DNA of 64,000 nt from Pseudomonas farris (GCF_019145235.1 NZ_JAHSTV010000003.1:124001-188000); one strand, 5' to 3'; positions 28,685 through 37,863 are shown, numbered from the stretch's first letter. Notes: generated from the letters alone by a model not told the origin. Translations and numbers: made by a program.

Positions 28685-28992
28685 CGAGGTCAGTCCTGTG
28701 GGAAGTCGGGCAGTCCGCCGGCAGGCCGACACAATGTTTTCAGCCGCGACGAAAACTATAGAGGGCCGTGGCGAGGCGTCGCAAGGTGGCGCAAATGGAC
28801 AGATTTTGTAGGTTGTTTACCGGCGCTATCGGCCTTTACCTACGCATACTCCAACTATTTTTTAAGCTTTTCCCTTAGAGGTCGATATTCCTACGGGCTT
28901 GTCAGGCTTAGCGCATCAAAGCTCTGCATGGTGCGCGCCAGAATTTGTAGGACGTTTCGAAGCGTCTGGTCGACTCTTAAAGGGAATTAGGT
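28685..28992. other. Divergent intergenic region upstream of small protein B and the exported protein
   Basis: This 308-base stretch lies between divergent genes and should hold both promoters. It contains CTATAGTTTTCGTCGCGGCT and ACTGCCCGACTTCCCACAGG on the minus strand and AT-rich DNA near 28840-28880. I see no gene in it. Confidence 0.5.
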
Positions 28993-29496
28993 ATGCAATG
29001 GCTACGTATGGCCGCGATTTTGTTGTTCTGGGCTGGTGTTTGTCGGATGACGGGCGCTGCCGACGGGGAGCATTCGCTGATCCTTGCCAACATGGACCGC
29101 AACGGTTGGCCACAGGCGCTGACTACTCAGGCAGACGTCGACACCGCGTCCCGCGCCGAGGTGTTGATGGTGGGCAAGGCGCTGTTGGCCAGCGAAGCGC
29201 TGGATGAACAGGGTCTGAAACAGCGACTGGGTGTGCAGGCTGTGAAGCTCAAATCGGTCAGGCAGGTGCGTGACGGGTTGTGGGGGCGGTTGCTGATTAC
29301 CTACCGCAACGCCAGCCAGAACTGTGACGGTGAACCCTTTTGCCCCCGTGTGCGAAGTGTCGAGGATTTGCGTCAGTTGGCGGCGGCGTTCACTGGCGAG
29401 ATCAGCCCGGCTTTTGCGGTTTGGGCGAGCAAGAGCCAGGTGTTTCATGAGCAGGCGCTGGATGAGCAGTTGCGGGTGGCGGTGTTGGTGCCCTGA
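28993..29496 (+). CDS. Exported protein of unknown function
   Basis: The 167-residue product begins with a signal peptide (MQWLRMAAILLFWAGVCRMT, likely cleaved after TGAADG). The mature protein is mixed alpha/beta with two close cysteines in NASQNCDGEPFCPRVRSVED that may form a disulfide in the periplasm. I do not recognise a family. It is divergent from the hydrolase/small-protein group and precedes recQ after a REP doublet. A periplasmic location would suit an immunity protein for a phospholipase, but nothing in the sequence shows that. Confidence 0.7.
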   Translation: MQWLRMAAILLFWAGVCRMTGAADGEHSLILANMDRNGWPQALTTQADVDTASRAEVLMVGKALLASEALDEQGLKQRLGVQAVKLKSVRQVRDGLWGRLLITYRNASQNCDGEPFCPRVRSVEDLRQLAAAFTGEISPAFAVWASKSQVFHEQALDEQLRVAVLVP

Positions 29497-29534
29497 TTTT
29501 TTATTGATGTTTTTTGGGTGATATTGCTGGCCTC

Positions 29535-29616
29535 TTCGCGAGCAAGCCCGCTCCCACAGTTGACCGCGTTCTTACGTAGGAACTCGGTCTAATGTGGGAG
29601 CGGGCTTGCTCGCGAA
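29535..29616. repeat. REP-type doublet
   Basis: TTCGCGAGCAAGCCCGCTCC and its inverse flank about 35 bases between the exported protein and recQ, in a 275-base space with no gene. Confidence 0.88.
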
Positions 29617-29771
29617 AGCGATCTGCCAGCCGCTCCATTCCCTACGCCTTGCAGTCTCCCCGACCTATCCGCTGTATCATCCCGTATCGTTTTTGCCCCC
29701 GACCTTTTCTCGACTCGCTGCGTTCGCCGGCTAGGCTTTGGGCTTCGCAGCGGTCAACGGAGTGACAGCTT

Positions 29772-31706
29772 ATGCACAACACCCTGGAACAGGTTTTCGG
29801 TTATCCACAGTTTCGGCCTGGCCAGGAGGCGGCGGTCAGTGCTGTGTTGGCCGGGCGCTCGGCGGCGGCGATTTTCCCGACCGGTTCGGGCAAGTCTCTT
29901 TGCTATCAATTGCCGGCCTTGTTGCTGCCGCACCTGACATTGGTGGTCTCGCCTTTGCTGGCGTTGATGCAGGATCAATTGGCGTTCTTGCAGCGCCACG
30001 GCATTGCGGCGGGCAGTATCGATTCGGCCCAGAGCCGCGATGACGCCAGCGATGTGATGGCCCGGGCAAAGTCCGGGGAATTGAAGATTCTGATGATTTC
30101 CGTGGAGCGTCTGAAGAACGAGCGCTTCCGCCATTTTTTGCAGCAGGTGCCGATCTCGCTGCTGGTGGTGGACGAGGCCCACTGCATTTCTGAATGGGGT
30201 CACAACTTCCGCCCCGACTACCTCAAGCTGCCGGACTATCAGCGCCAGTTCAACATCTCTCAGGCCTTGCTGCTGACCGCCACCGCGACACCCAAGGTGA
30301 TCGCTGACATGGAGGCCAAATTCGGCATCGCCCCTGAGGATGTGGTGACCACCGGTTTCTACCGACCCAACCTCAACCTGTTGGTGGAACCGGTACGCGG
30401 CCAGGACAAGCGACGACGCCTTGTCGAGTGGATGAGCCAACGTCCCGGCCAGCCGAGTATCGTCTACGTCACCTTGCAGAAAACCGCCGAGCACATCGCC
30501 GAACATCTGGGCCGCAATGGCATCCAGGCCGAGGCCTATCACGCCGGTTTGCCCCATGAACAGCGGGAAGGAATACAGAAACGGTTTATGGGCGGGCAGT
30601 CCAATTGCATTGTCGCCACCATTGCCTTCGGCATGGGCATCGACAAAAGCGATATCCGTAACGTGGTGCATTTCGACCTGCCTAAATCCATCGAAAACTA
30701 CAGCCAGGAAATCGGCCGCGCCGGGCGTGACGGGCAGCCATCCGATTGCCTGGTGCTGGCCAACCGCGACAGCCTCAACGTGCTGGAGAACTTCGTCTAC
30801 GGCGACACGCCGGAACGGGACGGCATTCGTTGCGTGCTCGAGGAGTTGCAAGCCGCCGTGCCCGAGGGGCAGTGGGAGTTTCTGCTGGGACCTTTGGCCG
30901 ATCAGAGCAACATTCGCCAGTTACCGCTCAAGACCTTGCTGGTACAGCTGGAGTTGCGCGGAATAATCGCGCCGCGTTATGCCTATTACGCCGAATACCG
31001 CTTCAAGTATTTACAGGAACCCGAAGCATTGCTTGCCCGATTTGAAGGTGAGCGAAAGGACTTCGTCTCGGCGATCATCCAGACCTCCAGCCGCGCACGG
31101 ACCTGGGCCACGGTGAATTTCGATGCGCTGTATGAGCAGTATTCCGCCGAGCGCAGTCGGGTGGTCAAGGCGTTGGATTATTTTCAGGAAAAGGGCTGGG
31201 TCGAGGTCGAAAGCAAGCAGATGACCGAAGTCTACAGCCTGCTGGACGCGGACTTTGATTCCCCAACCCTGAGCGCTGAATTGCACGCCTATTTCACCCG
31301 ACACGAGCGCACCGAGATCGCTCGGATTCACGCCATGCTCGATCTGTTCGCCACTGACCACTGCCTGGGTTACCGCCTGGCCGAGTACTTCGGCGACGAT
31401 AACGCGCCCCGGCAGTGTGGGCATTGCTCGGTGTGTCACGGTCAGGTGGCGCGATTGCCGGCACCGCCGGAATTGCCAGCGCTTGTGGATAAAAATTTCG
31501 AGGCGTTGTGTGGTGATTTTATCCACAGGCACGAGCAGCACACGGGCAACATCCCTTCGGCTGAGCGCGTAACAAGATTTCTATGTGGGATCAGTGTACC
31601 GCTGTTTACCAAGCTCAAGGCTCGGGCGATTCCGGGGTTTGCGGCGTTGGAGGATTATCCGTATGGCGACGTGCGCGACTGGGCTAAAGCGCACCTGCCA
31701 AGCTGA
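29772..31706 (+). CDS. recQ: RecQ-family ATP-dependent DNA helicase
   Basis: RecQ helicases unwind DNA 3' to 5' in recombination and fork repair. The 644-residue protein has motif 0 GYPQFRPGQEAAV, Walker A FPTGSGKSLCYQLPALLL near residue 36, the DEAH box with aromatic loop VVDEAHCISEWGHNFRPDYL, and motif VI SQEIGRAGRDGQPSDC. The zinc-binding region has CGHCSVC near residue 550 plus an upstream position that is less clear. The C-terminus lacks a canonical HRDC domain, and RQC-like winged-helix similarity is weak. A second RecQ may therefore exist elsewhere in the genome. It is monocistronic. Confidence 0.9.
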   Translation: MHNTLEQVFGYPQFRPGQEAAVSAVLAGRSAAAIFPTGSGKSLCYQLPALLLPHLTLVVSPLLALMQDQLAFLQRHGIAAGSIDSAQSRDDASDVMARAKSGELKILMISVERLKNERFRHFLQQVPISLLVVDEAHCISEWGHNFRPDYLKLPDYQRQFNISQALLLTATATPKVIADMEAKFGIAPEDVVTTGFYRPNLNLLVEPVRGQDKRRRLVEWMSQRPGQPSIVYVTLQKTAEHIAEHLGRNGIQAEAYHAGLPHEQREGIQKRFMGGQSNCIVATIAFGMGIDKSDIRNVVHFDLPKSIENYSQEIGRAGRDGQPSDCLVLANRDSLNVLENFVYGDTPERDGIRCVLEELQAAVPEGQWEFLLGPLADQSNIRQLPLKTLLVQLELRGIIAPRYAYYAEYRFKYLQEPEALLARFEGERKDFVSAIIQTSSRARTWATVNFDALYEQYSAERSRVVKALDYFQEKGWVEVESKQMTEVYSLLDADFDSPTLSAELHAYFTRHERTEIARIHAMLDLFATDHCLGYRLAEYFGDDNAPRQCGHCSVCHGQVARLPAPPELPALVDKNFEALCGDFIHRHEQHTGNIPSAERVTRFLCGISVPLFTKLKARAIPGFAALEDYPYGDVRDWAKAHLPS

Positions 31707-31717
31707 AACACCGTCAA

Positions 31718-31807
31718 TGTGGGAGCGGGCTTGCTCGCGAAGGGGCCATCAGATTCAACATTGATGTTGCCTGACACACCGCTTTCGCGAGCAAGCCCGC
31801 TCCCACA
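31718..31807. repeat. REP-type doublet
   Basis: TGTGGGAGCGGGCTTGCTCG and its inverse flank about 45 bases after recQ. Confidence 0.88.
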
Positions 31808-31934
31808 GGGATATCGATGTTCTTGAACGCACATCCATCCCCTGAATGTCGCTCATCACAGGAATAAATTTCAAAAAAGCCCGGCGCCTGACTATGGTGA
31901 GGACTGTCTTTGGATCGCTAACAAGAGAACAATC

Positions 31935-33161
31935 ATGAGCCAGACACCGTTTGATATTCAGCGCGCCGCCGTGATCGGCGCGGGCACCATGGGCCGTGGC
32001 ATTGTCATGTGCCTGGCCAACGCCGGGGTGCCGGTGCAATGGGTCGATAACAATCCGCAGATGCTTGAGCAGGCACTGACCAGCGTGGCTGAGACCTACG
32101 CCCACAATGTGCGTCAGGGACGGATCGATCAGGCAGAGGCGGATGCGCGCATTGCACGGGTGACGGCGGCTGCCGATTACGCAACGATCCGCGATGTCGA
32201 TCTGGTCATCGAAGCGGTCTACGAAAACCTCGAGTTGAAACAGAAAATCTTCCGCGAGCTCGACGGCCTGATGAAACCTGAAGCGATTCTGGCCAGCAAC
32301 ACCTCGGCGCTGGACATCGACGCGATTGCTGCTGCCACTCGCCGTCCGCAACAGGTGCTGGGCCTGCATTTCTTCAGCCCGGCGCACATCATGAAACTGC
32401 TGGAGATTGTGCGTGGCGCCCAGACGGCGCCGGCAGTGCTTGATGCGGCGCTGGAGCTGGGCAAGCGCATGGGCAAGGTCAGCGTGGTGTCGGGCAACTG
32501 CCATGGTTTTATCGGCAACCGCATGCTGCATCCGTACGTGCTCGAAGCGCGCAAGATGCTGCTGGAGGGTGCATTGCCTTACGAGGTGGATGCGGCGCTG
32601 CAAGGTTTTGGTTTCGCCATGGGGCCGTTCCGCATGTACGACGTGGTCGGCATCGATCTGGAGTGGCGCGCTCGGGAGCTGGCTGGCAAGGGTCAGGATG
32701 CGCCGGAGGTTCAGGTGGACAACCGCCTGTGCGAGCTCGGGCGTTTCGGTCAGAAGAGTGGCGATGGGTATTACCACTACGAACCGGGCAGTCGCCAGGC
32801 TGAGCACGATCTGGAGGTCGATGCGCTGGTGCTGGAAGTCAGCGAAGGGCTGGGGTTCCAACGTCGCGAGATCGGCCCTGAAGAGGTTCTGGAGCGTTGT
32901 TTGCTGGCGCTGGTCAACGAAGGGGCGAAGATTCTTCAGGAAGGTATTGCGACGTCGGCGCATGACATCGATCTGGTGTACCTCAATGGTTATGGTTTCC
33001 CGGCGGACAAGGGCGGGCCGATGGCCTGGGCGGATCAGCAAGGGTTGGAAGATATTCATCTGCGGTTGTTGCAGCTTGAGACCAAACAGGGTGATCACTG
33101 GGCGCCGGCGCGGTTGATTGGAGAGCTGGCGGCAGAGGGTAGAGGCTTTGCTGACGTGTGA
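31935..33161 (+). CDS. 3-hydroxyacyl-CoA dehydrogenase
   Basis: This NAD-dependent enzyme oxidises the 3-hydroxyl of acyl-CoA esters in beta-oxidation. The 408-residue protein starts its Rossmann domain with AAVIGAGTMGRGIVMCLANA, has the catalytic His in LGLHFFSPAHIMKLLEIVRG and ends the first C-terminal helical domain with GPFRMYDVVGIDLEW. A second copy of the helical domain occupies about 300-405 (FPADKGGPMAWADQQG), as in the C-terminal part of FadB-type proteins. It lacks the enoyl-CoA hydratase part. A thioesterase gene follows 176 bases downstream. Chain-length preference cannot be inferred. Confidence 0.88.
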   Translation: MSQTPFDIQRAAVIGAGTMGRGIVMCLANAGVPVQWVDNNPQMLEQALTSVAETYAHNVRQGRIDQAEADARIARVTAAADYATIRDVDLVIEAVYENLELKQKIFRELDGLMKPEAILASNTSALDIDAIAAATRRPQQVLGLHFFSPAHIMKLLEIVRGAQTAPAVLDAALELGKRMGKVSVVSGNCHGFIGNRMLHPYVLEARKMLLEGALPYEVDAALQGFGFAMGPFRMYDVVGIDLEWRARELAGKGQDAPEVQVDNRLCELGRFGQKSGDGYYHYEPGSRQAEHDLEVDALVLEVSEGLGFQRREIGPEEVLERCLLALVNEGAKILQEGIATSAHDIDLVYLNGYGFPADKGGPMAWADQQGLEDIHLRLLQLETKQGDHWAPARLIGELAAEGRGFADV

Positions 33162-33187
33162 TTTTATATGGCGTCTGTGAGGGCCCC

Positions 33188-33280
33188 TTCGCGAGCAAGC
33201 CCGCTCCCACACGGGATCTTCATTGAACACAGATTTCGTGTGCGACCAAGATCAACTGTGGGAGCGGGCTTGCTCGCGAA
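33188..33280. repeat. REP-type doublet
   Basis: TTCGCGAGCAAGCCCGCTCC and its inverse separate the hydroxyacyl-CoA dehydrogenase from the thioesterase. Confidence 0.88.
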
Positions 33281-33337
33281 GAACGATAACGCGGTTTTCG
33301 CTTTAGACTCGCTGTTCAACCCAAGGAACCGACACTG

Positions 33338-33769
33338 ATGTCCAACCCGATGCCCCAACGCACCGACTACCCGCACTTCCAGCCCATCACCACCCGCTGG
33401 CATGACAACGACGCCTACGGTCACATCAACAACGTCACCTACTACAGCTTCTTCGACACAGCGGTGAACACCTACCTGATCGAAGTCGGCGGTCTGGATA
33501 TCCATGACGGCGAGGTGGTGGGTTTTGTGGTGAGTTCGGCCTGCGACTACTTTGCCTCCATCGCTTTCCCGGACCGGATCGAGATCGGCCTGCGGGTCGG
33601 CAAGTTGGGCAACAGTTCGGTGCAATACGAACTGGCGGTATTCAAGGCGGATGAAGAGGAAGCCTGCGCGGCGGGACGCTTCGTACATGTGTTCGTGGAT
33701 CGGGCATCGAATCAACCGGTGGCGATTCCTGCCGGATTGCGCGGTGCATTGGAGCGGCTAGCGCTTTGA
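33338..33769 (+). CDS. 4HBT-family acyl-CoA thioesterase
   Basis: This 143-residue hotdog-fold protein resembles YbgC/4-hydroxybenzoyl-CoA thioesterases. The active-site segment is TRWHDNDAYGHINNVTYYSF near residue 20, with the conserved Asp and the GHxNN motif. It follows the 3-hydroxyacyl-CoA dehydrogenase on the same strand but a REP doublet lies between. Together they suggest handling of CoA esters from fatty or branched acids; the substrate is unknown. A strong bidirectional hairpin follows the stop. Confidence 0.85.
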   Translation: MSNPMPQRTDYPHFQPITTRWHDNDAYGHINNVTYYSFFDTAVNTYLIEVGGLDIHDGEVVGFVVSSACDYFASIAFPDRIEIGLRVGKLGNSSVQYELAVFKADEEEACAAGRFVHVFVDRASNQPVAIPAGLRGALERLAL

Positions 33770-33774
33770 GCGGC

Positions 33775-33812
33775 AAAAAAAAAATCGCAGCCCGAAGGCT
33801 GCGATTTTTTGA
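33775..33812. terminator. Bidirectional rho-independent terminator
   Basis: AAAAATCGCAGCC and GGCTGCGATTTTTT form a long stem around CGAA between the convergent thioesterase and glycine-zipper genes, with A and T tracts on both sides. Confidence 0.93.
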
Positions 33813-33840
33813 TCTACCGATAAACGAGGCGATTCAAGCC

Positions 33841-34323
33841 TCAGTCGCGATAGCGATGTTTATGCTTGCGATGGCCATAGGCATGGCCGCGACCTGGATG
33901 GCCGTCACGGTAGTAGCGACGATCGTCACGGTCACGATAGGAACGACGATCATCGTCGCGATCACTCTCTCTGCCCATGTAGTTACCCAGCGCGCCACCA
34001 GCGCCGCCGCCTGCTGCAGAGCCGATCAGGCTGCCGGTGGTGCCGCCCATGCTGCGGCCGACCACGTTACCGCCTGCTGCGCCCAACGCACCACCAATGG
34101 CGGCTTCGCCACGGCTGCGTTTGTCTGCGCCGACGGCGCTACCACCCGCGCCGCCCAAGGCCGCGCCAATGGTTGAACCTGTATTGCCGCCTAGCGATTG
34201 ACCGACGACCGAGCCAAGAACCCCGCCCAATGCGCCGCCCACACCCGCTTCGGTGGTGCCGCCTGCAGAAGCGAAGCCACTGACCAGGCCAAGGGACAAC
34301 AAGAGAATCGAGGAGAACTTCAT
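33841..34323 (-). CDS. Glycine-zipper envelope protein with basic His/Arg-rich tail
   Basis: The 160-residue product has a signal peptide (MKFSSILLLSLGLVSGFASA) followed by about 85 residues of glycine-zipper repeats (VGGALGGVLGSVVGQSLGGN, IGAALGGAGGSAVGADKRSR) of the kind that form paired membrane or outer-membrane helices. The last 45 residues switch to an Asp/Arg/Tyr/His-rich tail (DRDDDRRSYRDRDDRRYYRD). Function is unknown; similar small proteins are linked to envelope stress. It is convergent with the thioesterase and monocistronic. Confidence 0.78.
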   Translation of the reverse strand: MKFSSILLLSLGLVSGFASAGGTTEAGVGGALGGVLGSVVGQSLGGNTGSTIGAALGGAGGSAVGADKRSRGEAAIGGALGAAGGNVVGRSMGGTTGSLIGSAAGGGAGGALGNYMGRESDRDDDRRSYRDRDDRRYYRDGHPGRGHAYGHRKHKHRYRD

Positions 34324-34423
34324 AGAGGAACCTCAAGGGGATGACGGCGCGATCCTGAGGCTGTGTCATGGTTGTGACAATAGAAATCCGACGAGTAACA
34401 CGACTTGAGCACAATTCTATAAG

Positions 34424-34512
34424 TTACTGTTTTTTGGGTGGAACTTAAGTGTTTTTCGCCGGTCTTTAACTACTTCGCAAAGGCCGTTTCCATACAGAAA
34501 CGGCCTTTTTTG
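34424..34512 (+). ncRNA. Weak candidate small transcript ending in a strong hairpin
   Basis: No plus-strand gene lies upstream, yet a strong terminator-like hairpin with a plus-strand T tract (AAAGGCCGTTTC / GAAACGGCCTTTTTT, 34478-34512) is present. GTAACA at 34395 and TATAAG at 34418, 17 bases apart, form a plausible promoter whose transcript of about 80 bases would end there. The hairpin could instead serve fdhF-side minus-strand transcription, where only three T residues follow. Confidence 0.3.
34478..34512 (+). terminator. Terminator-like hairpin without an obvious upstream gene
   Basis: AAAGGCCGTTTC and GAAACGGCCTTTTTT form a 12-base stem around CATACA with a T tract on the plus strand. 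Confidence 0.75.
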
Positions 34513-34563
34513 TGGGCGATTGGAAAGTGTTGGTTCCGAAAGATTCGTTGAATGATCCACCGC

Positions 34564-34657
34564 TTTCGCGAGCAAGCCCGCTCCCACATTGGAACTCAGT
34601 CGTACGCAAAATCTGTGTCCGCTGAAGATCAAGTGTGGGAGCGGGCTTGCTCGCGAA
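34564..34657. repeat. REP-type doublet
   Basis: TTCGCGAGCAAGCCCGCTCC and its inverse lie just beyond the stop of the fdhF/ydeP gene. Confidence 0.88.
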
Positions 34658-34678
34658 GAGGCCAGACCAGTCGCCGCG

Positions 34679-37027
34679 TCAAGCCGACTTGGCCATGATC
34701 AACCCGGTCTCACTCGCCGCCTCCAACCGAATCGCCACAAACTTCGACGTCGGCGTATGGCTGCCATCCCCGGTGCTTTCCAGCGGCACCAGCGGGTTCA
34801 CTTCCGGATAATAGGCGGCCGCTTGCCCGGCAGGAATATCAAACGCCAGCAGCGTGAAACCCTTCACCCGGCGCTCACGGCTATCATCCCAGATCGAAAC
34901 GATGTCAGCCTTCTGCCCCGGTTTGAAACCCAGGCGAATGATGTCGGCCTCATTGACGAACAATACATCCCGCTGACCTTTCACCCCGCGATAACGGTCA
35001 TCAAGACCATAAATCGTGGTGTTGTACTGATCGTGGGAGCGCATCGACTGCATGATCAGGTCCGGCAGCACGCCGGTTGCGCGGGTGCGTTCGTGCACCA
35101 GGTCTTTGGGCAGCCTGTTCGCACGGAAGTTGGCCCGACCCGATGGGGTATTCCAGCGACGTGCGCGGGCGCTGTTACCCAGGTGAAAACCACCCGGGTT
35201 CTGGATTTTCTCGTTGAAGTCCCGGAAGCCCGGGATGGTGTCGGCGATCAGGTCGCGAATGCGGCGGTAATCGGCCACCAGCCAGTTCCAGTCCACCGGT
35301 TTGCTGCCCAGGGTCGCGGCGGCAATGCCGGCGATGATTGCAGGCTCTGAGCGCATCTGGTTCGACAGCGGCTGCAGCTGACCGTTGGAGGCGTGGACCA
35401 TGCTGAACGAGTCTTCCACGGTCACCGCTTGGGCGCCTTCGGTCTGGATATCGATGTCGGTACGACCCAGGCACGGCAGGATCAGCGCTTCTTTACCGTG
35501 GGCCAAATGGCTGCGATTGAGCTTGGTGCTGATTTGCACGGTCAGGTCGCAGTTGGCCAAGGCCTGGAAGGTGCGGGTGCTGTCCGGCGTGGCTTGGGCA
35601 AAATTACCGCCCAGACCGATGAAGACTTTTGAGCGACCGTCGGCCATGGCGTGAATCGCCTCGACCACGTTGTGGCCGTTTTCACGCGGCACCTTGAACT
35701 GGAAGCGCCGCTCCAGTGAATCGAGGAACGCCACTGGCGGACGTTCGTTGATGCCCATCGTCCGGTCGCCCTGCACGTTACTGTGGCCACGGACCGGGCA
35801 CAGACCGGCACCCGGCCGGCCGATGTTGCCGCGCAACAGCATGAGGTTGGCGATTTCCTGGATGGTCGGCACCGAATGGCGATGCTGGGTGATGCCCATG
35901 GCCCAGCACATGATCACGTTCTTGCCTTTGGCGTACATGCGCGCCGCTTGCTCGATTTCCACCAGCGTCAGGCCGGACTGCTCGACAATCTGCTCCCATG
36001 GGGTGTCGTCGATGACGCCCATGTATTCCAGCACGTTGACCGCATGTTCATTGAGGAAGTCGTGATCGAACACCGCCGGGGCACCAGCCTTCTGCGCGTC
36101 GCGTTCCCATTGCAGCAGGAATTTCGCCATGCCGCGCAGCACCGCCATGTCGCCGCCCAGCGCAGGACGGAAGTACGCGGTATTGGTCGGCTTATCGCCG
36201 TTGGTGAGCATTTCCATCGGATGCTGCGGGTGCTGGAAGCGTTCCAGGCCGCGTTCTTTCAGCGGGTTGACGCACACAACCTGAGCGCCGCGTTTCACCG
36301 CTTCGCGCAGGGGTTCGAGCATCCGCGGGTGGTTGGTGCCGGGGTTCTGGCCCCAGACGAAAATCGCATCGGCGTGTTCGAAGTCGTCGAAGGTCACCGT
36401 GCCTTTGCCGATGCCGACACTTTGCGCCATGGCCACACCGCTGGCCTCGTGGCACATGTTCGAGCAATCGGGAAAGTTATTGGTGCCGTAGGCACGCACG
36501 AACAACTGATAGAGGTACGCCGCTTCGTTGCTGGCGCGGCCCGAAGTGTAAAACTCGGCTTGGTCCGGGCTCGACAGGCCCTGTAAATGTTTACCGATCA
36601 GCGCGAAGGCGTCATCCCAGCTGATGGGTTGGTAGCGATCGGTTTCGGCGTTGTAGCTCATCGGCTCGGTCAGGCGGCCCTGATATTCAAGCCAGTAGTC
36701 GCTCTGTTCCAGCAGCGAGGTGACGCTATGTTTGGCAAAGAATGCAGCGTCGACACGCCGTTTGGTCGCTTCCCAGTTCACCGCTTTGGCGCCGTTCTCG
36801 CAGAACATCACCATGCCCTTTTCCGGAGAATCGCCCCAGGCGCAACCCGGGCAGTCGAAGCCGCCGTTCTGGTTGGTCTTGAGCATTATGCGCAGGTTTT
36901 TCAGCGCGTTATCGCTGGTCAACCAGGCTTGGGCGACGCTGATCAGCGCGCCCCAGCCACCGGCTGGGCCTTTGTAGGGTTTGTAGCGGGGGACGGGTTT
37001 CTGGTCGGCTTGACGGTGTTGACTCAC
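34679..37027 (-). CDS. FdhF/YdeP-family molybdopterin oxidoreductase
   Basis: This 782-residue protein belongs to the molybdopterin (bis-MGD) oxidoreductase superfamily, FdhF/YdeP group; members are annotated as formate dehydrogenase alpha subunits or acid-resistance protein YdeP. The N-terminus has GGFDCPGCAWGDSPEK, a partial cluster-binding pattern. Cofactor-binding signatures follow: FYTSGRASNEAAYLYQLFVR, DCSNMCHEASGVAMAQSVGI, and FVWGQNPGTNHPRML. The C-terminal beta-barrel is at about 660-780. GTG 37027 follows GGAG and overlaps the fdhD stop by four bases (GTGA), indicating coupling. No partner subunits are present, so the electron acceptor is unknown. Confidence 0.88.
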   Translation of the reverse strand: MSQHRQADQKPVPRYKPYKGPAGGWGALISVAQAWLTSDNALKNLRIMLKTNQNGGFDCPGCAWGDSPEKGMVMFCENGAKAVNWEATKRRVDAAFFAKHSVTSLLEQSDYWLEYQGRLTEPMSYNAETDRYQPISWDDAFALIGKHLQGLSSPDQAEFYTSGRASNEAAYLYQLFVRAYGTNNFPDCSNMCHEASGVAMAQSVGIGKGTVTFDDFEHADAIFVWGQNPGTNHPRMLEPLREAVKRGAQVVCVNPLKERGLERFQHPQHPMEMLTNGDKPTNTAYFRPALGGDMAVLRGMAKFLLQWERDAQKAGAPAVFDHDFLNEHAVNVLEYMGVIDDTPWEQIVEQSGLTLVEIEQAARMYAKGKNVIMCWAMGITQHRHSVPTIQEIANLMLLRGNIGRPGAGLCPVRGHSNVQGDRTMGINERPPVAFLDSLERRFQFKVPRENGHNVVEAIHAMADGRSKVFIGLGGNFAQATPDSTRTFQALANCDLTVQISTKLNRSHLAHGKEALILPCLGRTDIDIQTEGAQAVTVEDSFSMVHASNGQLQPLSNQMRSEPAIIAGIAAATLGSKPVDWNWLVADYRRIRDLIADTIPGFRDFNEKIQNPGGFHLGNSARARRWNTPSGRANFRANRLPKDLVHERTRATGVLPDLIMQSMRSHDQYNTTIYGLDDRYRGVKGQRDVLFVNEADIIRLGFKPGQKADIVSIWDDSRERRVKGFTLLAFDIPAGQAAAYYPEVNPLVPLESTGDGSHTPTSKFVAIRLEAASETGLIMAKSA

Positions 37028-37863
37028 GCTTGATTCTCCAACGCTGGGCTGTAGACCCGCGGTGCACTTTTCTGCGGCAGGTGGATGAGATTGAGGTTGT
37101 GACGACGGGCCCATTGCACGGCAAGGCTCGTGGGCGACGACAGGCTGACCAGTGTCTGGATGCCCGCGCGTAAAACTTTCTGGATCAATTCAAGACTGCA
37201 ACGACTGGTGACAATCGCCAGGCCGCCAGTGGTCGGGATTTTCTGGCGAATCAACCCGCCGATCAGCTTGTCGAGGGCGTTGTGCCGGCCGATGTCTTCG
37301 CGGCCCAACAGTAATTCGCCGTTGCCGTTCATGAACACCGCCGCATGCACTGCGCCGCAATACTGGCCCAACGGCTGGAATTCGCCGATGCGCTGGCGCA
37401 GGCCGTCCAGCCATTCAGCCGGGGGCAGCGGGGCGCCGGGCAGTACTTTGAGATCGGGCAGTGCTTGCTCCACCGCTTCCACGCCACAGAGCCCGCAACC
37501 GCTGGTGCCGGCCAGTTGCCGACGCTGCTGCTTGAGGTTCCAGAAGGCGCGGTTGGCGATGGTCACTTGCGCGTATTGCGCCGACCCCGAGCCGCTGAGT
37601 TGCAAGTCGTAGATATCTGAAGAGTCTTCGATAATGCCGCTGCCAAGGCTAAAGCCGACGATGAAGTCTTCCAGATCCGTCGGCGTCACCAACATGACCG
37701 CCTGGCTGATGCCGTTGTAGGCGATTGCCAAGGCGACTTCCTCGGCCAGCGCGGCGCTGGCCGATTCGGTGTATTCAAGGTTGCAGTAACTGTATGTCTG
37801 GCTTGCGGTGGGCGCGGGCGTTTCAATAGCAGGCGCCGCGCGGACAGGGCGCTTGGCGTTCAT
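37024..37863 (-). CDS. fdhD: FdhD sulfurtransferase for formate dehydrogenase maturation
   Basis: FdhD passes sulfur from IscS to the molybdenum cofactor of formate dehydrogenases. The 279-residue product (ATG 37863) shows EVALAIAYNGISQAVMLVTP, LEDFIVGFSLGSGIIEDSSD, the conserved cysteine pair in TSGCGLCGVEAVE, and the C-terminal GREDIGRHNALDKLIGGLIR. A TTG at 37908 would add 15 residues without family support. It lies between a LysR gene and the fdhF/ydeP gene on the same strand, overlapping the latter, which implies that the oxidoreductase needs sulfuration of its cofactor. Confidence 0.92.
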   Translation of the reverse strand: MNAKRPVRAAPAIETPAPTASQTYSYCNLEYTESASAALAEEVALAIAYNGISQAVMLVTPTDLEDFIVGFSLGSGIIEDSSDIYDLQLSGSGSAQYAQVTIANRAFWNLKQQRRQLAGTSGCGLCGVEAVEQALPDLKVLPGAPLPPAEWLDGLRQRIGEFQPLGQYCGAVHAAVFMNGNGELLLGREDIGRHNALDKLIGGLIRQKIPTTGGLAIVTSRCSLELIQKVLRAGIQTLVSLSSPTSLAVQWARRHNLNLIHLPQKSAPRVYSPALENQA

